Origin: an uncultured Acidimicrobiales bacterium | Lineage (GTDB): Bacteria > Actinomycetota > Acidimicrobiia > Acidimicrobiales > SHLQ01 | Length of the DNA stretch: 64,000 nt | NCBI GenBank assembly: GCA_938015295.1 | Contig: CALLQB010000044.1 | Location: forward strand, 1 to 64,000 | Direction of reading: 5' to 3' | Part shown: piece after piece, positions 9,411-18,946 of the stretch | How the letters are laid out: every line of letters begins with the position of its first letter | Numbering within the stretch: the stretch's first letter is position 1 | Made by a program: the position numbers and the translations under genes | The notes under the pieces: model-generated | The model's database searches: none | Told to the model about the DNA's origin: nothing | What the model saw: only the letters and a program-made list of their open reading frames with translations

Positions 9411-10015
9411 GTGCATCATCGACCAATCCGAAAACGTTGGGTTCGCGTCTCGCACGAATCGGCCTCCGGTTGCTCGGGGGCTGGCAATTCGAGGGCCAGC
9501 TACCTGACGAACCACATGTCGTCATGATCGCTGTGCCCCATTCGCACAACCTCGACGGACTACTCCTGGTTTTGCTGACCCGCTCGGTCGGTTTGAAGGC
9601 GAACTGGATGGTGAAGGACCTCTGGACGAAGGGCCCCATTGGTTGGATAACCAAACCAGTCGGAGCGGTACCGGTCGACCGTGAAACCCCAGGTGGCATG
9701 GTGAAGCAGATGGTCACACAGTTTGAACGCCGCGAGTTCTTTCACCTCCTTGTTCCACCTGAGGGAACTCGTAGTCGCACCGAGCATTGGAAGTCGGGTT
9801 TCTATCGCATCGCACAGGAAGCAGACGTCCCGGTGGTGCCATCGTTTCTGGACTACAGCAAGAAACGTGGCGGCCTCGGCCCCGCAATCACCCTGACGGG
9901 AGACCGACGGGCCGACATGGACAAGATCCGAGCGTTCTACGGCGACGACGCGGCATCGATGGCTCGGTCACCCGAGAAGTTCGGCCCCATCAGACTCAAA
10001 GACGAAGACGCATAG
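9407..10015 (+). CDS. 1-acyl-sn-glycerol-3-phosphate acyltransferase family protein
   Basis: ATGA overlap with upstream gene; PHSHNLDG (HX4D-like) and PPEGTRSRTEHWKSGFYRIA motif. Confidence 0.85.
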   Translation: MSASSTNPKTLGSRLARIGLRLLGGWQFEGQLPDEPHVVMIAVPHSHNLDGLLLVLLTRSVGLKANWMVKDLWTKGPIGWITKPVGAVPVDRETPGGMVKQMVTQFERREFFHLLVPPEGTRSRTEHWKSGFYRIAQEADVPVVPSFLDYSKKRGGLGPAITLTGDRRADMDKIRAFYGDDAASMARSPEKFGPIRLKDEDA

Positions 10016-10033
10016 GCTTGCTACCGTTTCGTC

Positions 10034-10612
10034 ATGGAGTTGAGCCCCATCAACGGTTGTGTCGTTGCAACAACGATCGTCGATCATTTCGGTGAGCTCC
10101 ACGAAACTACACAGCGCCATACGCGAGTAACCCGCGTCTCAATTAAGCGCTTGCTACACGCAGAAGTGGTAGACCCGCCTACCCCATACTCCGCTATCGC
10201 CGTTTGCGCTGCGGTAACGCGCATCGACAACTTCCTGGGGATCGAGGTCGTTCAGCCAGAGGGCGCAACCGAGGAGATGGACATCGTTGCGCTACAACGA
10301 TCTCTCGTGGGGCGGCTTCGAGAACTCGGTGGGGGAGTACTCAGAGGTATGGGCGCTCGGGCACTCGAAAATCTCAAACGGCCTTTGAACAGCGCTTCGC
10401 ATGGGCCGATTGTCGCCCGCCTCGAACCGGCGCCCCAGAGCTCGCCAATTGTCGTACAAGCATTCTCCGCCGGTGTGGAATCTCTCGAACGGTCACTCGA
10501 GATACCCACAACCGCCCAACGCCTCGGCGTGCAATGGGCCAAGTCGAAAATGCTCGATATCCGAGTCGACGCAAACCTGGCCTATATGCAAACAACATCG
10601 CTGCAACCCTGA
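10034..10612 (+). CDS. Hypothetical protein
   Basis: 192 aa ORF filling the gap between acyltransferase and YibE/F; no recognised motif. Confidence 0.5.
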   Translation: MELSPINGCVVATTIVDHFGELHETTQRHTRVTRVSIKRLLHAEVVDPPTPYSAIAVCAAVTRIDNFLGIEVVQPEGATEEMDIVALQRSLVGRLRELGGGVLRGMGARALENLKRPLNSASHGPIVARLEPAPQSSPIVVQAFSAGVESLERSLEIPTTAQRLGVQWAKSKMLDIRVDANLAYMQTTSLQP

Positions 10613-10636
10613 CCGGGAGTCCCCACCCTGTTGTCG

Positions 10637-11983
10637 CTATTCGGGCGCGAAATCTTCCCAGCGAGGCGGATCGGTCTGCTCGTCTGCAGACTCCGCCGGC
10701 GCCTCGCTTTCAACGAACGGCGCGGGTTCTGACTCTGCCATCGCCGCCGAAGGGGATTGGTCGTCACCGGCTTGGGGCCGCAGCACAGCGGCGGCCAGAG
10801 CCGTGGTTATCGGGACCGCAGCCACCAAGCCGACAGACCCGGCCAAGGTCCGGACGATTTCAACCGCTATGAGCTCGGAGTTCGCAACCATGTCTAGTGG
10901 TTGATCCGACACCGCAAAGAGCAAGATCAACGGCATGCTGGCTCCGGCGTAGGCGAGAAGAAGTGTGTTGACCGTCGACGCTATGTGGTCGCGGCCAACA
11001 CGAATCCCCGAAGCGACGAGTTCGGTGGTCGGAAGAAGCGGGCTGCGGTGACGCAGTTCGGCGACGGTGGCGACCTGTGTCACGGTGACATCGTCGAGGG
11101 CCCCGAGCGCCCCGATGACGGCTCCGCCCAGCAGCAGCGAACTGACGTCGAGATTCTCGGCGATCAATGGCAGTACGAGGGCTTCTTCGGTGGCCAACCC
11201 AGTGAACTTCCCGATATGAAAGAACAGCCAAGAAAGTCCCAAGGTGAGAGCGAGCGCCATCAACGTTCCTGCCAGGGCGACGGTGGTAGTCGGCGTGAAC
11301 CCGTGCGTTAAGTACAGACTGATAAACGCGATTGCTGACGCCGCCACCACCGAGACCAGCAGCGGGTCGTTGCCGTCAAGTGCCGACGGGGCAACGAAGG
11401 CCACCAGCATGACAAGAGTCGCCGCCATCGCAACCAACGCAAGCACCCCACGGAATCGTCCGAGGGCCACAACAACCATCGCGAAGAGTCCCGCTAGCCA
11501 AATCAGCGGCGCTCTGCGATCTCTATCGGCATAGAAGTAGAAGTCATTGGATTCTTCGTAGCCGACGATGACGCGGTCGCCCGGCTGCACGTCGGGCACC
11601 GCACTGTTGAACTCGAGATTCATCTCGGGCAGCGTGATCAAGTTTCCCTCGTCGGGACCTTCGTTGACGGTCAGGGTCATCGATCGACAACTTTGAGGAC
11701 TTTCCGGAGTCGCATAACTGCATTGCCGATCGGCGACTTGCTCGACCGTTGCGCTCAGCCGGGCAGAAGTGAAACCGATCTCCTCCGCCTTGGTGATGGC
11801 ATCTTCCTGCCCCTCGCCAGCGGGCCAGAGCATGACCACACTCACCACGGTTGCAATGGCAGCCAGCACCACCCCAGCCAGCACGATTCGCAGCGTTGGA
11901 TCGCGGGCCCAGACTTGCCAACCGCCGTCGAGACCATGGTCGTGGGCGTGCGAGTGGGCTGGTGCGGAGTGGCCCCCGCTCAC
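10637..11983 (-). CDS. YibE/F family membrane protein
   Basis: Multiple TM helices; GALGALDDVTVTQVATVAEL and GRDHIASTVNTLLLAYAGASMPLILLF motifs; His-rich N-terminus (HSAPAHSHAHDHG). Confidence 0.85.
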   Translation of the reverse strand: MSGGHSAPAHSHAHDHGLDGGWQVWARDPTLRIVLAGVVLAAIATVVSVVMLWPAGEGQEDAITKAEEIGFTSARLSATVEQVADRQCSYATPESPQSCRSMTLTVNEGPDEGNLITLPEMNLEFNSAVPDVQPGDRVIVGYEESNDFYFYADRDRRAPLIWLAGLFAMVVVALGRFRGVLALVAMAATLVMLVAFVAPSALDGNDPLLVSVVAASAIAFISLYLTHGFTPTTTVALAGTLMALALTLGLSWLFFHIGKFTGLATEEALVLPLIAENLDVSSLLLGGAVIGALGALDDVTVTQVATVAELRHRSPLLPTTELVASGIRVGRDHIASTVNTLLLAYAGASMPLILLFAVSDQPLDMVANSELIAVEIVRTLAGSVGLVAAVPITTALAAAVLRPQAGDDQSPSAAMAESEPAPFVESEAPAESADEQTDPPRWEDFAPE

Positions 11984-12134
11984 GTGCCTATTTCCACGGT
12001 CGAGGTTTGCGACCGATTCGCCACTAGTTCCACACCAGCAGCATAAACGCTGCCCTGGTAATCAACCCATCAGTACGACGTCATCATCGCCATCGTTTTC
12101 GTCGAGCGAAATGTGCGCAGGCTACGGTCGACGC

Positions 12135-12626
12135 ATGCAGATCTCACGGATTCACCACACCGCAGTAAGCGTCGCCGACATGGACCGGTCGTTGGCGTTC
12201 TACATCGACCTGCTCGGTCTCGACCTTGTTTTTGACAGCGCTATCACTCCGAACCCGTCGCTCGACGCCGTGGTTGGTATGGAAAATGCTGGAGGGCGGG
12301 TGTGCTGGTTGATGGCTGGCGACACCATGTTGGAGTTGTGGCAGTGGGACAACCCGGTGGGGCGGCCGCTGCCCGACGACTACCGGCCCGCTGATCGTGG
12401 CGTCACGCACTTTGCGCTGGTTTGCGACGATGTCGAGGAGCTTCATCGTCGTATCGTCGATGCCGGTCTCTCGGCGAACACGGCGCCCACCGATCTACGA
12501 ATGCATCTCACCACCTATGTGCGTGGACCCGACGACGAAATCATCGAGATCCTCGAGGACCGGGTCACCGACGACTGGCTAGAAAAGCTGAGACAAGACG
12601 CCCAGCAACGCCGAAACGCCCGCTAG
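12135..12626 (+). CDS. VOC (glyoxalase/bleomycin resistance) family protein
   Basis: MQISRIHHTAVSVADMDRSLAFYIDLLGLDL. Confidence 0.9.
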   Translation: MQISRIHHTAVSVADMDRSLAFYIDLLGLDLVFDSAITPNPSLDAVVGMENAGGRVCWLMAGDTMLELWQWDNPVGRPLPDDYRPADRGVTHFALVCDDVEELHRRIVDAGLSANTAPTDLRMHLTTYVRGPDDEIIEILEDRVTDDWLEKLRQDAQQRRNAR

Positions 12627-12693
12627 CCAGAACAGGTGAACGGCTTGTCGAAAGGGCGGCGCAGTGACCGACAAGGCGCCATCGCCTGCTCGG

Positions 12694-13383
12694 TCAAATT
12701 CGGAACGGTCCGTAGAGGTTCCATGCTCGATCGAGTAGCGCGGTTGGATCGCGGCTCCAGTCGAACGCTTCGACTTCGGACCGACGAAGCCGACCAGTCA
12801 CGCCACGCACAAAGAGTGCTGCCGGGACCCGAAGGACCATCAAGTCCGCAGCTTCGACTTGTGGGGCCAGGCACGTTTCGCCATCGACAAACTCGACCGT
12901 TAACCCGAGGCCCAGTGCATCGGCCACCCGTTTCTGGAGTCGGACTGCGTATCGGTGCGCCGCCAGGGGGATTGCGGTTGCGGCGACGGCTGTGTTCTGT
13001 CGGAGAAGTTCGTGAAGGTCGTACGTATGAACGATAAGGTCGGCCAGCAACGCAGCGGCAGCGTTTACGTCAGCCATGAAGAACTGATCGATATAGTGCC
13101 CTATCGCAAGCCATTCATCTACTACTTCCTGAAGATTCAGGTGCGCACGGTCGGCGACTTGGCGCCCGGTCGCTTCCTCAGACCCGATTGACGCTAGCGG
13201 TACACCGGCCACGAGTTCGACATTCAACCCGCTGATATGCGCAACGACCTCTTTGACCGTCCACTGGGGGCATGCCGGCACCAGCCGCGAGGCAGACGCA
13301 TCGTCAAGTTCGCCGAGCTCTTTCACTAGCTCAGCTCGCACTACCTGATACATCGCCGGGGCTTCGGCCTGGTTGCTGTCCAT
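12694..13383 (-). CDS. Maleylpyruvate isomerase N-terminal (DinB-like, mycothiol-type) family protein
   Basis: LVPACPQWTVKEVVAHISGLNVELVAG signature. Confidence 0.8.
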   Translation of the reverse strand: MDSNQAEAPAMYQVVRAELVKELGELDDASASRLVPACPQWTVKEVVAHISGLNVELVAGVPLASIGSEEATGRQVADRAHLNLQEVVDEWLAIGHYIDQFFMADVNAAAALLADLIVHTYDLHELLRQNTAVAATAIPLAAHRYAVRLQKRVADALGLGLTVEFVDGETCLAPQVEAADLMVLRVPAALFVRGVTGRLRRSEVEAFDWSRDPTALLDRAWNLYGPFRI

Positions 13384-13397
13384 TTCGTGAAGACCTG

Positions 13398-14150
13398 CTA
13401 GGCGATTTCGCCGCGGTGGGGCCGGGCTGTGGTGAGGCTCAGGCCGCCGTCGGCGATGATGAGCTGTCCGGTAATAAACCGGGCAACGTCGCTAAGCAGG
13501 AACCCAATCGTTCCGGCGATGTCTTCGGGTTCGGCCGCGAAGCCGAGCGGGATGGCGGCGATGCTCGCTGCTTGCCGTTCGGGGCTGAGCCCGCGCTGCA
13601 CCGCCGCGGTCAAGGTCATCGCGGGAGCGACCGCGTTCACCCGAATTTGTCGTGGAGCGAGCTCGAGCGCCATCGACTTCGTGAGATGGATAACAGCCGC
13701 CTTCGCCGTGCCGTATTGATAGAGCAGCGGCGATGCGTTGGTGCCTTGTAGCGATGCGACGTTTACGACGGCACCAGGACCCGACATCAGTCCGGCTGCA
13801 GCCTGCGTGGCGCCAAGAATGCCCGCGCCGTTCACGCCAAGCGTTGCGGCAAGGTCGTCAAGATCTTGTTCGGCCAGGGGAGTGGCTTCGCCAGAAACCC
13901 AGGCGGCGTTATTGACTAAACCATCGATTCCGCCCAATGCCTCAGCGTTCTCAATTATCGCCTGACGCCAGCCATGCACATCACTCAGGTCAGCACGGGC
14001 CCACGGCACGCCGACGGCTTCGGCCGCGGCTGCGTCGCGATCAACAACCGCAACATTCGCTCCTTCGCTCTGCAGGAACTGCACAGTGGCCAACCCGATA
14101 CCGGCAGCACCACCCGTAACGACAATGTTCCGACCGGTAAGACCCTGCAT
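13398..14150 (-). CDS. SDR family oxidoreductase
   Basis: GRNIVVTGGAAGIGLATVQFL; YQYGTAKAAVIHLTK; start at internal ATG (MQGLTGRN). Confidence 0.9.
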   Translation of the reverse strand: MQGLTGRNIVVTGGAAGIGLATVQFLQSEGANVAVVDRDAAAAEAVGVPWARADLSDVHGWRQAIIENAEALGGIDGLVNNAAWVSGEATPLAEQDLDDLAATLGVNGAGILGATQAAAGLMSGPGAVVNVASLQGTNASPLLYQYGTAKAAVIHLTKSMALELAPRQIRVNAVAPAMTLTAAVQRGLSPERQAASIAAIPLGFAAEPEDIAGTIGFLLSDVARFITGQLIIADGGLSLTTARPHRGEIA

Positions 14151-14371
14151 GCAGGTCGACACTACCGACCAAGGCCAGAGAGGCCGCAAACGGACCATGA
14201 GATCCGGTTCTCGAGATTTAGATCACCAGCGGCGACTCTGATCGCCTTTGACGAATCGAGTCGTTGTAGGAGGGAGACCAACCCACTTGCGCGTTTCCGC
14301 ACTACTTTACATAACGAAGATTTCCGGCGTTCCAGGGGGAGAGGGGCGCCGAACCCCCAATCCCACAAAAC

Positions 14372-14427
14372 CCCGAAATTTTGCTGCAGAGCGACACTAA
14401 ACGGTCACTTCACAACAAAATTTCGGG
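14372..14427. repeat. Inverted repeat CCCGAAATTTTG (14372-14383) / CAAAATTTCGGG (14416-14427)
   Basis: Perfect 12-bp arms, 32-bp spacer, in non-coding gap. Confidence 0.7.
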
Positions 14428-14492
14428 TTGATTGTGCAGTTTGGTGGTCGGCGCACATTTCTCGGCCAGTGATCGTCTTACACTTCGTGAAA

Positions 14493-14573
14493 CCAGAAGT
14501 CCGACAATCCAGAAGTCCGACAATCCAGAAGGCCGAAGTTCCAAGAAGGCCGAAGTTCCAGAACGCCGACGAC
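14493..14573. repeat. Five-copy imperfect 16-bp tandem repeat (CCAGAAGTCCGACAAT and variants)
   Basis: Two identical copies 14493-14508 and 14509-14524, then CCAGAAGGCCGAAGTT, CCAAGAAGGCCGAAGTT, CCAGAACGCCGACGAC. Confidence 0.85.
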
Positions 14574-14718
14574 GGCAACCTTCAAGCCTGACGTCTACCG
14601 ACTTGAGTGAACCCGGCCAACCGGTTCTTGGCGATGCGAACTCGAGATGATTTGAGCCCAAGATTCACGTCGACGCGACGGGGCTGAAATCGACAGGCCA
14701 CGCTCCCCCTTCTTCGCT

Positions 14719-14744
14719 GGCAAATTACATCGTTGTAGTTTGCC
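14719..14744. promoter_or_regulatory. 26-bp hairpin/palindrome upstream of 14796 CDS: GGCAAATTACA-TCGT-TGTAGTTTGCC
   Basis: 11-bp arms with one mismatch (G.U pair if RNA) and 4-nt loop. Confidence 0.55.
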
Positions 14745-14795
14745 GATGGTCTGAGGAACACGCGCTCGAGACGTTACCCAAAGTAGGTTGACCTC

Positions 14796-15707
14796 GTGAT
14801 CCCAACACAACCTGCGAATGTTGATCAGACGATTCTCGAGGAAGCCGAATTCGCTATCGGCGCTGCCATAGCCAAGCGCAATGCCGACACGCTGACGGTC
14901 CTCGGCTTCGGGGAGATCTCGGTTGCGGTCGGTTGGCCGACTGCTGCGCCGACGATGGTGCTCAAGCGCATGGCCGTTTATGCAAAACGCAGCGACTCCG
15001 AACGCGACACCGCCGCAATTGCGGAGTACATCGAACTACTTATCGCAGCTGGCGCCGACGTACTGCCAACCACAACCCACGTCGTCCCGACCGCCGACGG
15101 TCGTTTTGCCGGGTACGCGGTTCAGCCGTTTGTGCCCAAAGAGTTTCTGGCCGAAACAACCATCGAACAAGACCAACCCCGGGCCGACCATCCCCTACTT
15201 TTGGCGGTGCGAGACTTCGCGGTTCGCCACGTAACCCCCGAACTATCGGCCGACATGCAGCTCACCAACTTTGCATGGGACGGCGACCGCCTGGTGTTGA
15301 TCGACATCACGACGCCAATTGTCTTCACGCCCGCAGGCGAGTTTGCCTTCCAAATCTCCCCCGAGTTGCTGGCCGCTATCCCCCGGTTCATGCGAGGAAC
15401 TGCGCTCAAAGAGACGATGAGCGTTCTCGACAAATACCGATCGCTCCCCGACACGTTCCAGCTGGTGCTGGTGCTCCTGCACCGGATCGGTCAAGACCGC
15501 TGGGTGCCAACGGCGGCGACCGTGTTCAACGAATCGATCGACACCCCGCTCGACCTCGATGCTGTTGCCAAGGAGTACGCCCGCTTCAAGAAGGTCATCC
15601 CTATTATTAAGCGCTCGGCCATGCTCCAACGTTGGTGGATCACCAAGGTGCGCAAAGGCCCCTACGACGGATTCATCACCGACAGCTTTACCGGAGCGGT
15701 GTTATAG
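14796..15707 (+). CDS. Hypothetical protein with kinase-like (APH/atypical kinase) sequence layout, possibly DUF6206-type
   Basis: VLGFGEISVAVGWP..TMVLKRM (G-loop/Lys-like) and SADMQLTNFAWDGDRLVLIDITTP (D-x4-N ... D-like). Confidence 0.5.
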   Translation: MIPTQPANVDQTILEEAEFAIGAAIAKRNADTLTVLGFGEISVAVGWPTAAPTMVLKRMAVYAKRSDSERDTAAIAEYIELLIAAGADVLPTTTHVVPTADGRFAGYAVQPFVPKEFLAETTIEQDQPRADHPLLLAVRDFAVRHVTPELSADMQLTNFAWDGDRLVLIDITTPIVFTPAGEFAFQISPELLAAIPRFMRGTALKETMSVLDKYRSLPDTFQLVLVLLHRIGQDRWVPTAATVFNESIDTPLDLDAVAKEYARFKKVIPIIKRSAMLQRWWITKVRKGPYDGFITDSFTGAVL

Positions 15708-17633
15708 CGCCTCGTAGTCCGCCAGATCGATCTCGCGGGTCTGATCCCAAAATTCGAGCATCGAGTACGGCCAATTCTGCGCGACTCGACCGCTGGCCGA
15801 CTTGTACCAACTGCTGACGCTACTGACTCCCCATGCCATCTTGGCGTTTCCCTCGTCGATCCACTCGTTGTAGCGGTCGTGCACGTCGGCCTTCACGTCG
15901 AGAGCACGCACATTGTTCTCGAGCAGGTGTCGGAGAAACTGGGTGACGTAGTGCACCTCGCACTCGCTGAAGTAGATGATCGATCCGTTGATGACGATGT
16001 TGGTGTTGGGCCCGTACAGATAGAAGAAGTTGGGGAAGCCAGGACTCACCACACCGAGATAGGCTCGGGCGTCGCCGTTCCAGTGGTCGTGGAGCTCGAT
16101 TCCACCGCGGCCGACAACCTTCATCGGAACCAGAAACTCTGATGCCTTAAAACCGGTGCCGAACAGCAGCACATCGAACTCGTGCTCCACGCCATCGTTG
16201 GTGACCACACCCGCCGGCGTGATCCGCTCAATTGCGGTGGTTTCGAGGGTCACATCGTCGCGTTTTAGGGTGGTTGCCCAGCTGCCATCGTCGACCACAA
16301 ATCGTTTCGCCCCCATCGGGTAGCGTGGCGTTACTTTGTCGAACAGATCGGGGCGGTCGCCGAACTCCATCTCGAGGTACATCGTGAACAGCACGCGGAG
16401 CTCTTCGTTGCTGGCGCTCACCGAGATCTCGGTGTCGGACTCCCAATCGGGGTCGACCTCTAAACGTGGCAACAGGCCTTCGTGTCCTCGCCAGAACGCC
16501 CGCAGTCGAAACCAGTTGTTGTAGTTGGGCAGCCGGGTGAACAGCCACATCAGATTGTCGGGCAGCTCTTGTTGGTACTGCGGGCGGGGAACCATCCAAT
16601 TCGGGGTGCGCTGGAACACGGTTAGTTCGCCGGCTTCGCGAGCTACATGCGGGATGAACTGCATCGCACTGCAACCGGTGCCGATGACCCCGACCTTCTT
16701 GCCGGTTAGGTCGACATCGTGGTTCCAGCGGGCCGAATGCCACGCGTCGCCAGCAAAGGAGTTGAGACCGTCGATGTTGGGCAGCTGCGGACGGTTGAGT
16801 TGGCCGACCGCCGAGATAACTGCCTGACAATCGAACGTCGACTCGCCTTCGGGCCCCTGGAGTTCAAGCGACCAGGTAGCCGACTCCTCATCGAAGACCA
16901 TCGACGACACCTCGACACCAAACCGGATGTTGTCGCGGATACCAAAGTCGTCGGCGCATGCGTTGAAATAGTCGAGCAACACCTCTTGGCTCGAATGAAA
17001 CTGCGGCCAATCGTGCTTCTGCATGAACGAATAGGCGTACGTGTGGTTCGACACATCGACACGACAGCCCGGGTACGTGTTCTCCAACCACGTACCGCCG
17101 AGAGCCCCGTTTTTCTCGAACACGACATAGTCGACACCGGCCTGCTGCAGTCGGTGCGCGGCAAGGATGCCTGACATGCCGGCGCCGACGATGACCACGG
17201 TCATTTGTGCGTCGGGAGCCAAGGCGTCCTTGTGCCAATCGGGTGCCCGAGGGTCGGTGCCATTTGCCGCTAGCTCTTCGGTCAGCATCGGAACATACGA
17301 GCCATCGAGATCGACACCTGTTATCCAACACATGATCGCCTGCAGCTGCTCGGTGGTCGGATCATGCGACGGAAGGCCTTCGTCGCGGAACCGGGCGAGC
17401 ACCGGCAAAGCGATGTCGCGGCAACGCTGAAGCTGATCCGGAGTCCAACCGGCCTGCTCTTCTAGCGTCAGCTCAGGATCAGGGCGCAAGCCTGGCTCAA
17501 GGAGCGATAGGTCGCCGGTGAGATAAGCAAGTGTCGGCAGCAACGGAGGAAGGTCGGCCTCCGGATCCGCCAGGATCGCGGCTAGCGCCTCGTCGTCTTC
17601 AACAATTGGTTGGATGTCGGGTTCGAACGCCAT
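15702..17633 (-). CDS. Flavin-containing / Baeyer-Villiger monooxygenase with N-terminal extension
   Basis: GAGMSGILAAHRLQQAG, FAGDAWHSARWNHD (FxGxxxHxxxW type BVMO fingerprint), GTGCSAMQ. Confidence 0.9.
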   Translation of the reverse strand: MAFEPDIQPIVEDDEALAAILADPEADLPPLLPTLAYLTGDLSLLEPGLRPDPELTLEEQAGWTPDQLQRCRDIALPVLARFRDEGLPSHDPTTEQLQAIMCWITGVDLDGSYVPMLTEELAANGTDPRAPDWHKDALAPDAQMTVVIVGAGMSGILAAHRLQQAGVDYVVFEKNGALGGTWLENTYPGCRVDVSNHTYAYSFMQKHDWPQFHSSQEVLLDYFNACADDFGIRDNIRFGVEVSSMVFDEESATWSLELQGPEGESTFDCQAVISAVGQLNRPQLPNIDGLNSFAGDAWHSARWNHDVDLTGKKVGVIGTGCSAMQFIPHVAREAGELTVFQRTPNWMVPRPQYQQELPDNLMWLFTRLPNYNNWFRLRAFWRGHEGLLPRLEVDPDWESDTEISVSASNEELRVLFTMYLEMEFGDRPDLFDKVTPRYPMGAKRFVVDDGSWATTLKRDDVTLETTAIERITPAGVVTNDGVEHEFDVLLFGTGFKASEFLVPMKVVGRGGIELHDHWNGDARAYLGVVSPGFPNFFYLYGPNTNIVINGSIIYFSECEVHYVTQFLRHLLENNVRALDVKADVHDRYNEWIDEGNAKMAWGVSSVSSWYKSASGRVAQNWPYSMLEFWDQTREIDLADYEAL

Positions 17634-17681
17634 AACCCGAGTCTTCCATCCCCCGCCACACGCTCCAAGACCCCCGAACCA

Positions 17682-18359
17682 CTACGGTCGATGGGCTCGC
17701 AGAAATGCGTCGACCTGTCGTTGGGCTGCCGTTCGAATCCGGGCATATTTCTGCGAGGTGCGGGTGACTTGTCTCGCTCCCGGCCGACGAGCTGCGTCGA
17801 GCGCCGCGTCGTAGTCGGTATGCGCGTGGCGGATGTGGGCGCGCGCTGCGAGCTCAGCCCGCGCTTCAACCGGTTGACTTCCGGCTCGACCAACCCGACC
17901 GCTTCCGATCTTCGCTGCATCGGACGCTTGTTCGGCGATGCGCATCGCAAGCTCAGCGTGCTCTGGGTCAAAGTGTAAGAAGTTGATGATCGCGTCGCGA
18001 AGCTCATCGATGTCGCGATCCTGTCGGCGATCGCGCGCCATAGACGCCGATACCTTCTTGGCTTTCGCCGACTTTGGCGCGGCCCGCATAGCTGCCTTGA
18101 CATCACCTTTGGGGGCATAGGTTCCTACGGCAACAGGTTTGCCCCAAGCGCCGCTTGAGAGTTTCGGACGTTCCTCGACCAACCACCACCGCTCAGCGGA
18201 CGATCGAACCCGACGAGTAACCGCTGGGTCACCTTTGGGCACGAACACCCACCCGTCTGGCACGTCGACCTCGCCACGCTCATTGGGCGACCAAACCCGA
18301 GCCGATGAGCTTCCTGGACGAACGGTACGTGAGGGGAACTTTGCCACGGCCGTAGACAA
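17682..18359 (-). CDS. DUF2293-like protein
   Basis: Basic 225 aa protein; ARAHIRHAHTDYDAALDAARRPGARQ resembles DUF2293 core. Confidence 0.55.
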   Translation of the reverse strand: MSTAVAKFPSRTVRPGSSSARVWSPNERGEVDVPDGWVFVPKGDPAVTRRVRSSAERWWLVEERPKLSSGAWGKPVAVGTYAPKGDVKAAMRAAPKSAKAKKVSASMARDRRQDRDIDELRDAIINFLHFDPEHAELAMRIAEQASDAAKIGSGRVGRAGSQPVEARAELAARAHIRHAHTDYDAALDAARRPGARQVTRTSQKYARIRTAAQRQVDAFLRAHRP

Positions 18360-18375
18360 TGCCAGGCATCGACCT

Positions 18376-18855
18376 CTAAGTGGTGGAGGCGTCGGCTACC
18401 AGTTTGATGGCGGCGAGCGTGGCGTCGATCATCGGACCGGTCATCGCCATTCGTGCGGCGTAGGCGTCCGGTGCGGCGGCAGCCATCGCTGGAGTTTTGT
18501 TCACCATCCACCAGCGTTCGGTAAGGCGACAACCAGATTCCAAGGGCTCCATCTCATAGCTCCACCACGTGCAATTTTCTTCGACGCCTAGAACGGCAAA
18601 CGTAAAGTCCTTGCCCGGATCTGCCCGAGCGACCTCGCATTCTCTCGTCCACTCGTTCTCGCCAGCCTTGTTATGCCCAGCGAACCAGTCGCCAACCTGG
18701 CCGGTGCCACCGCGAAGCCAATCAGCGCCAAGATTTTCCGGGCTCCACTCCCCCATTCGCGTAACGTCGGAGATCATCGCGTACACCGCATCGCAGGTCG
18801 CCTGTACCTCGACCCACGACTCGTAACGCTCGATAGCTTCGTCAGGAATTTGCAT
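18376..18855 (-). CDS. SRPBCC family protein
   Basis: VEVQATCDAVYAMISDVTRMGEWSPE typical polyketide cyclase/START N-terminus. Confidence 0.85.
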   Translation of the reverse strand: MQIPDEAIERYESWVEVQATCDAVYAMISDVTRMGEWSPENLGADWLRGGTGQVGDWFAGHNKAGENEWTRECEVARADPGKDFTFAVLGVEENCTWWSYEMEPLESGCRLTERWWMVNKTPAMAAAAPDAYAARMAMTGPMIDATLAAIKLVADASTT

Positions 18856-18946
18856 ACCGAGAACACTACCCGTGTGCTTTACCGACGATGTCCGACACCG
18901 CTGGATCGAATGGCAACCGAAAACGCGGCCGAGTTAGGTTGACTAC

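Noticed and set aside
13974-14591. 205 aa plus-strand ORF entering the non-coding gap
   Set aside because: First part is antisense to the SDR gene and the rest runs through repeats; no protein-like signature.
17725-17750. GTTCGAATCC, resembling a tRNA T-loop
   Set aside because: Lies inside the DUF2293-like CDS; no acceptor stem or anticodon arm could be assembled around it.
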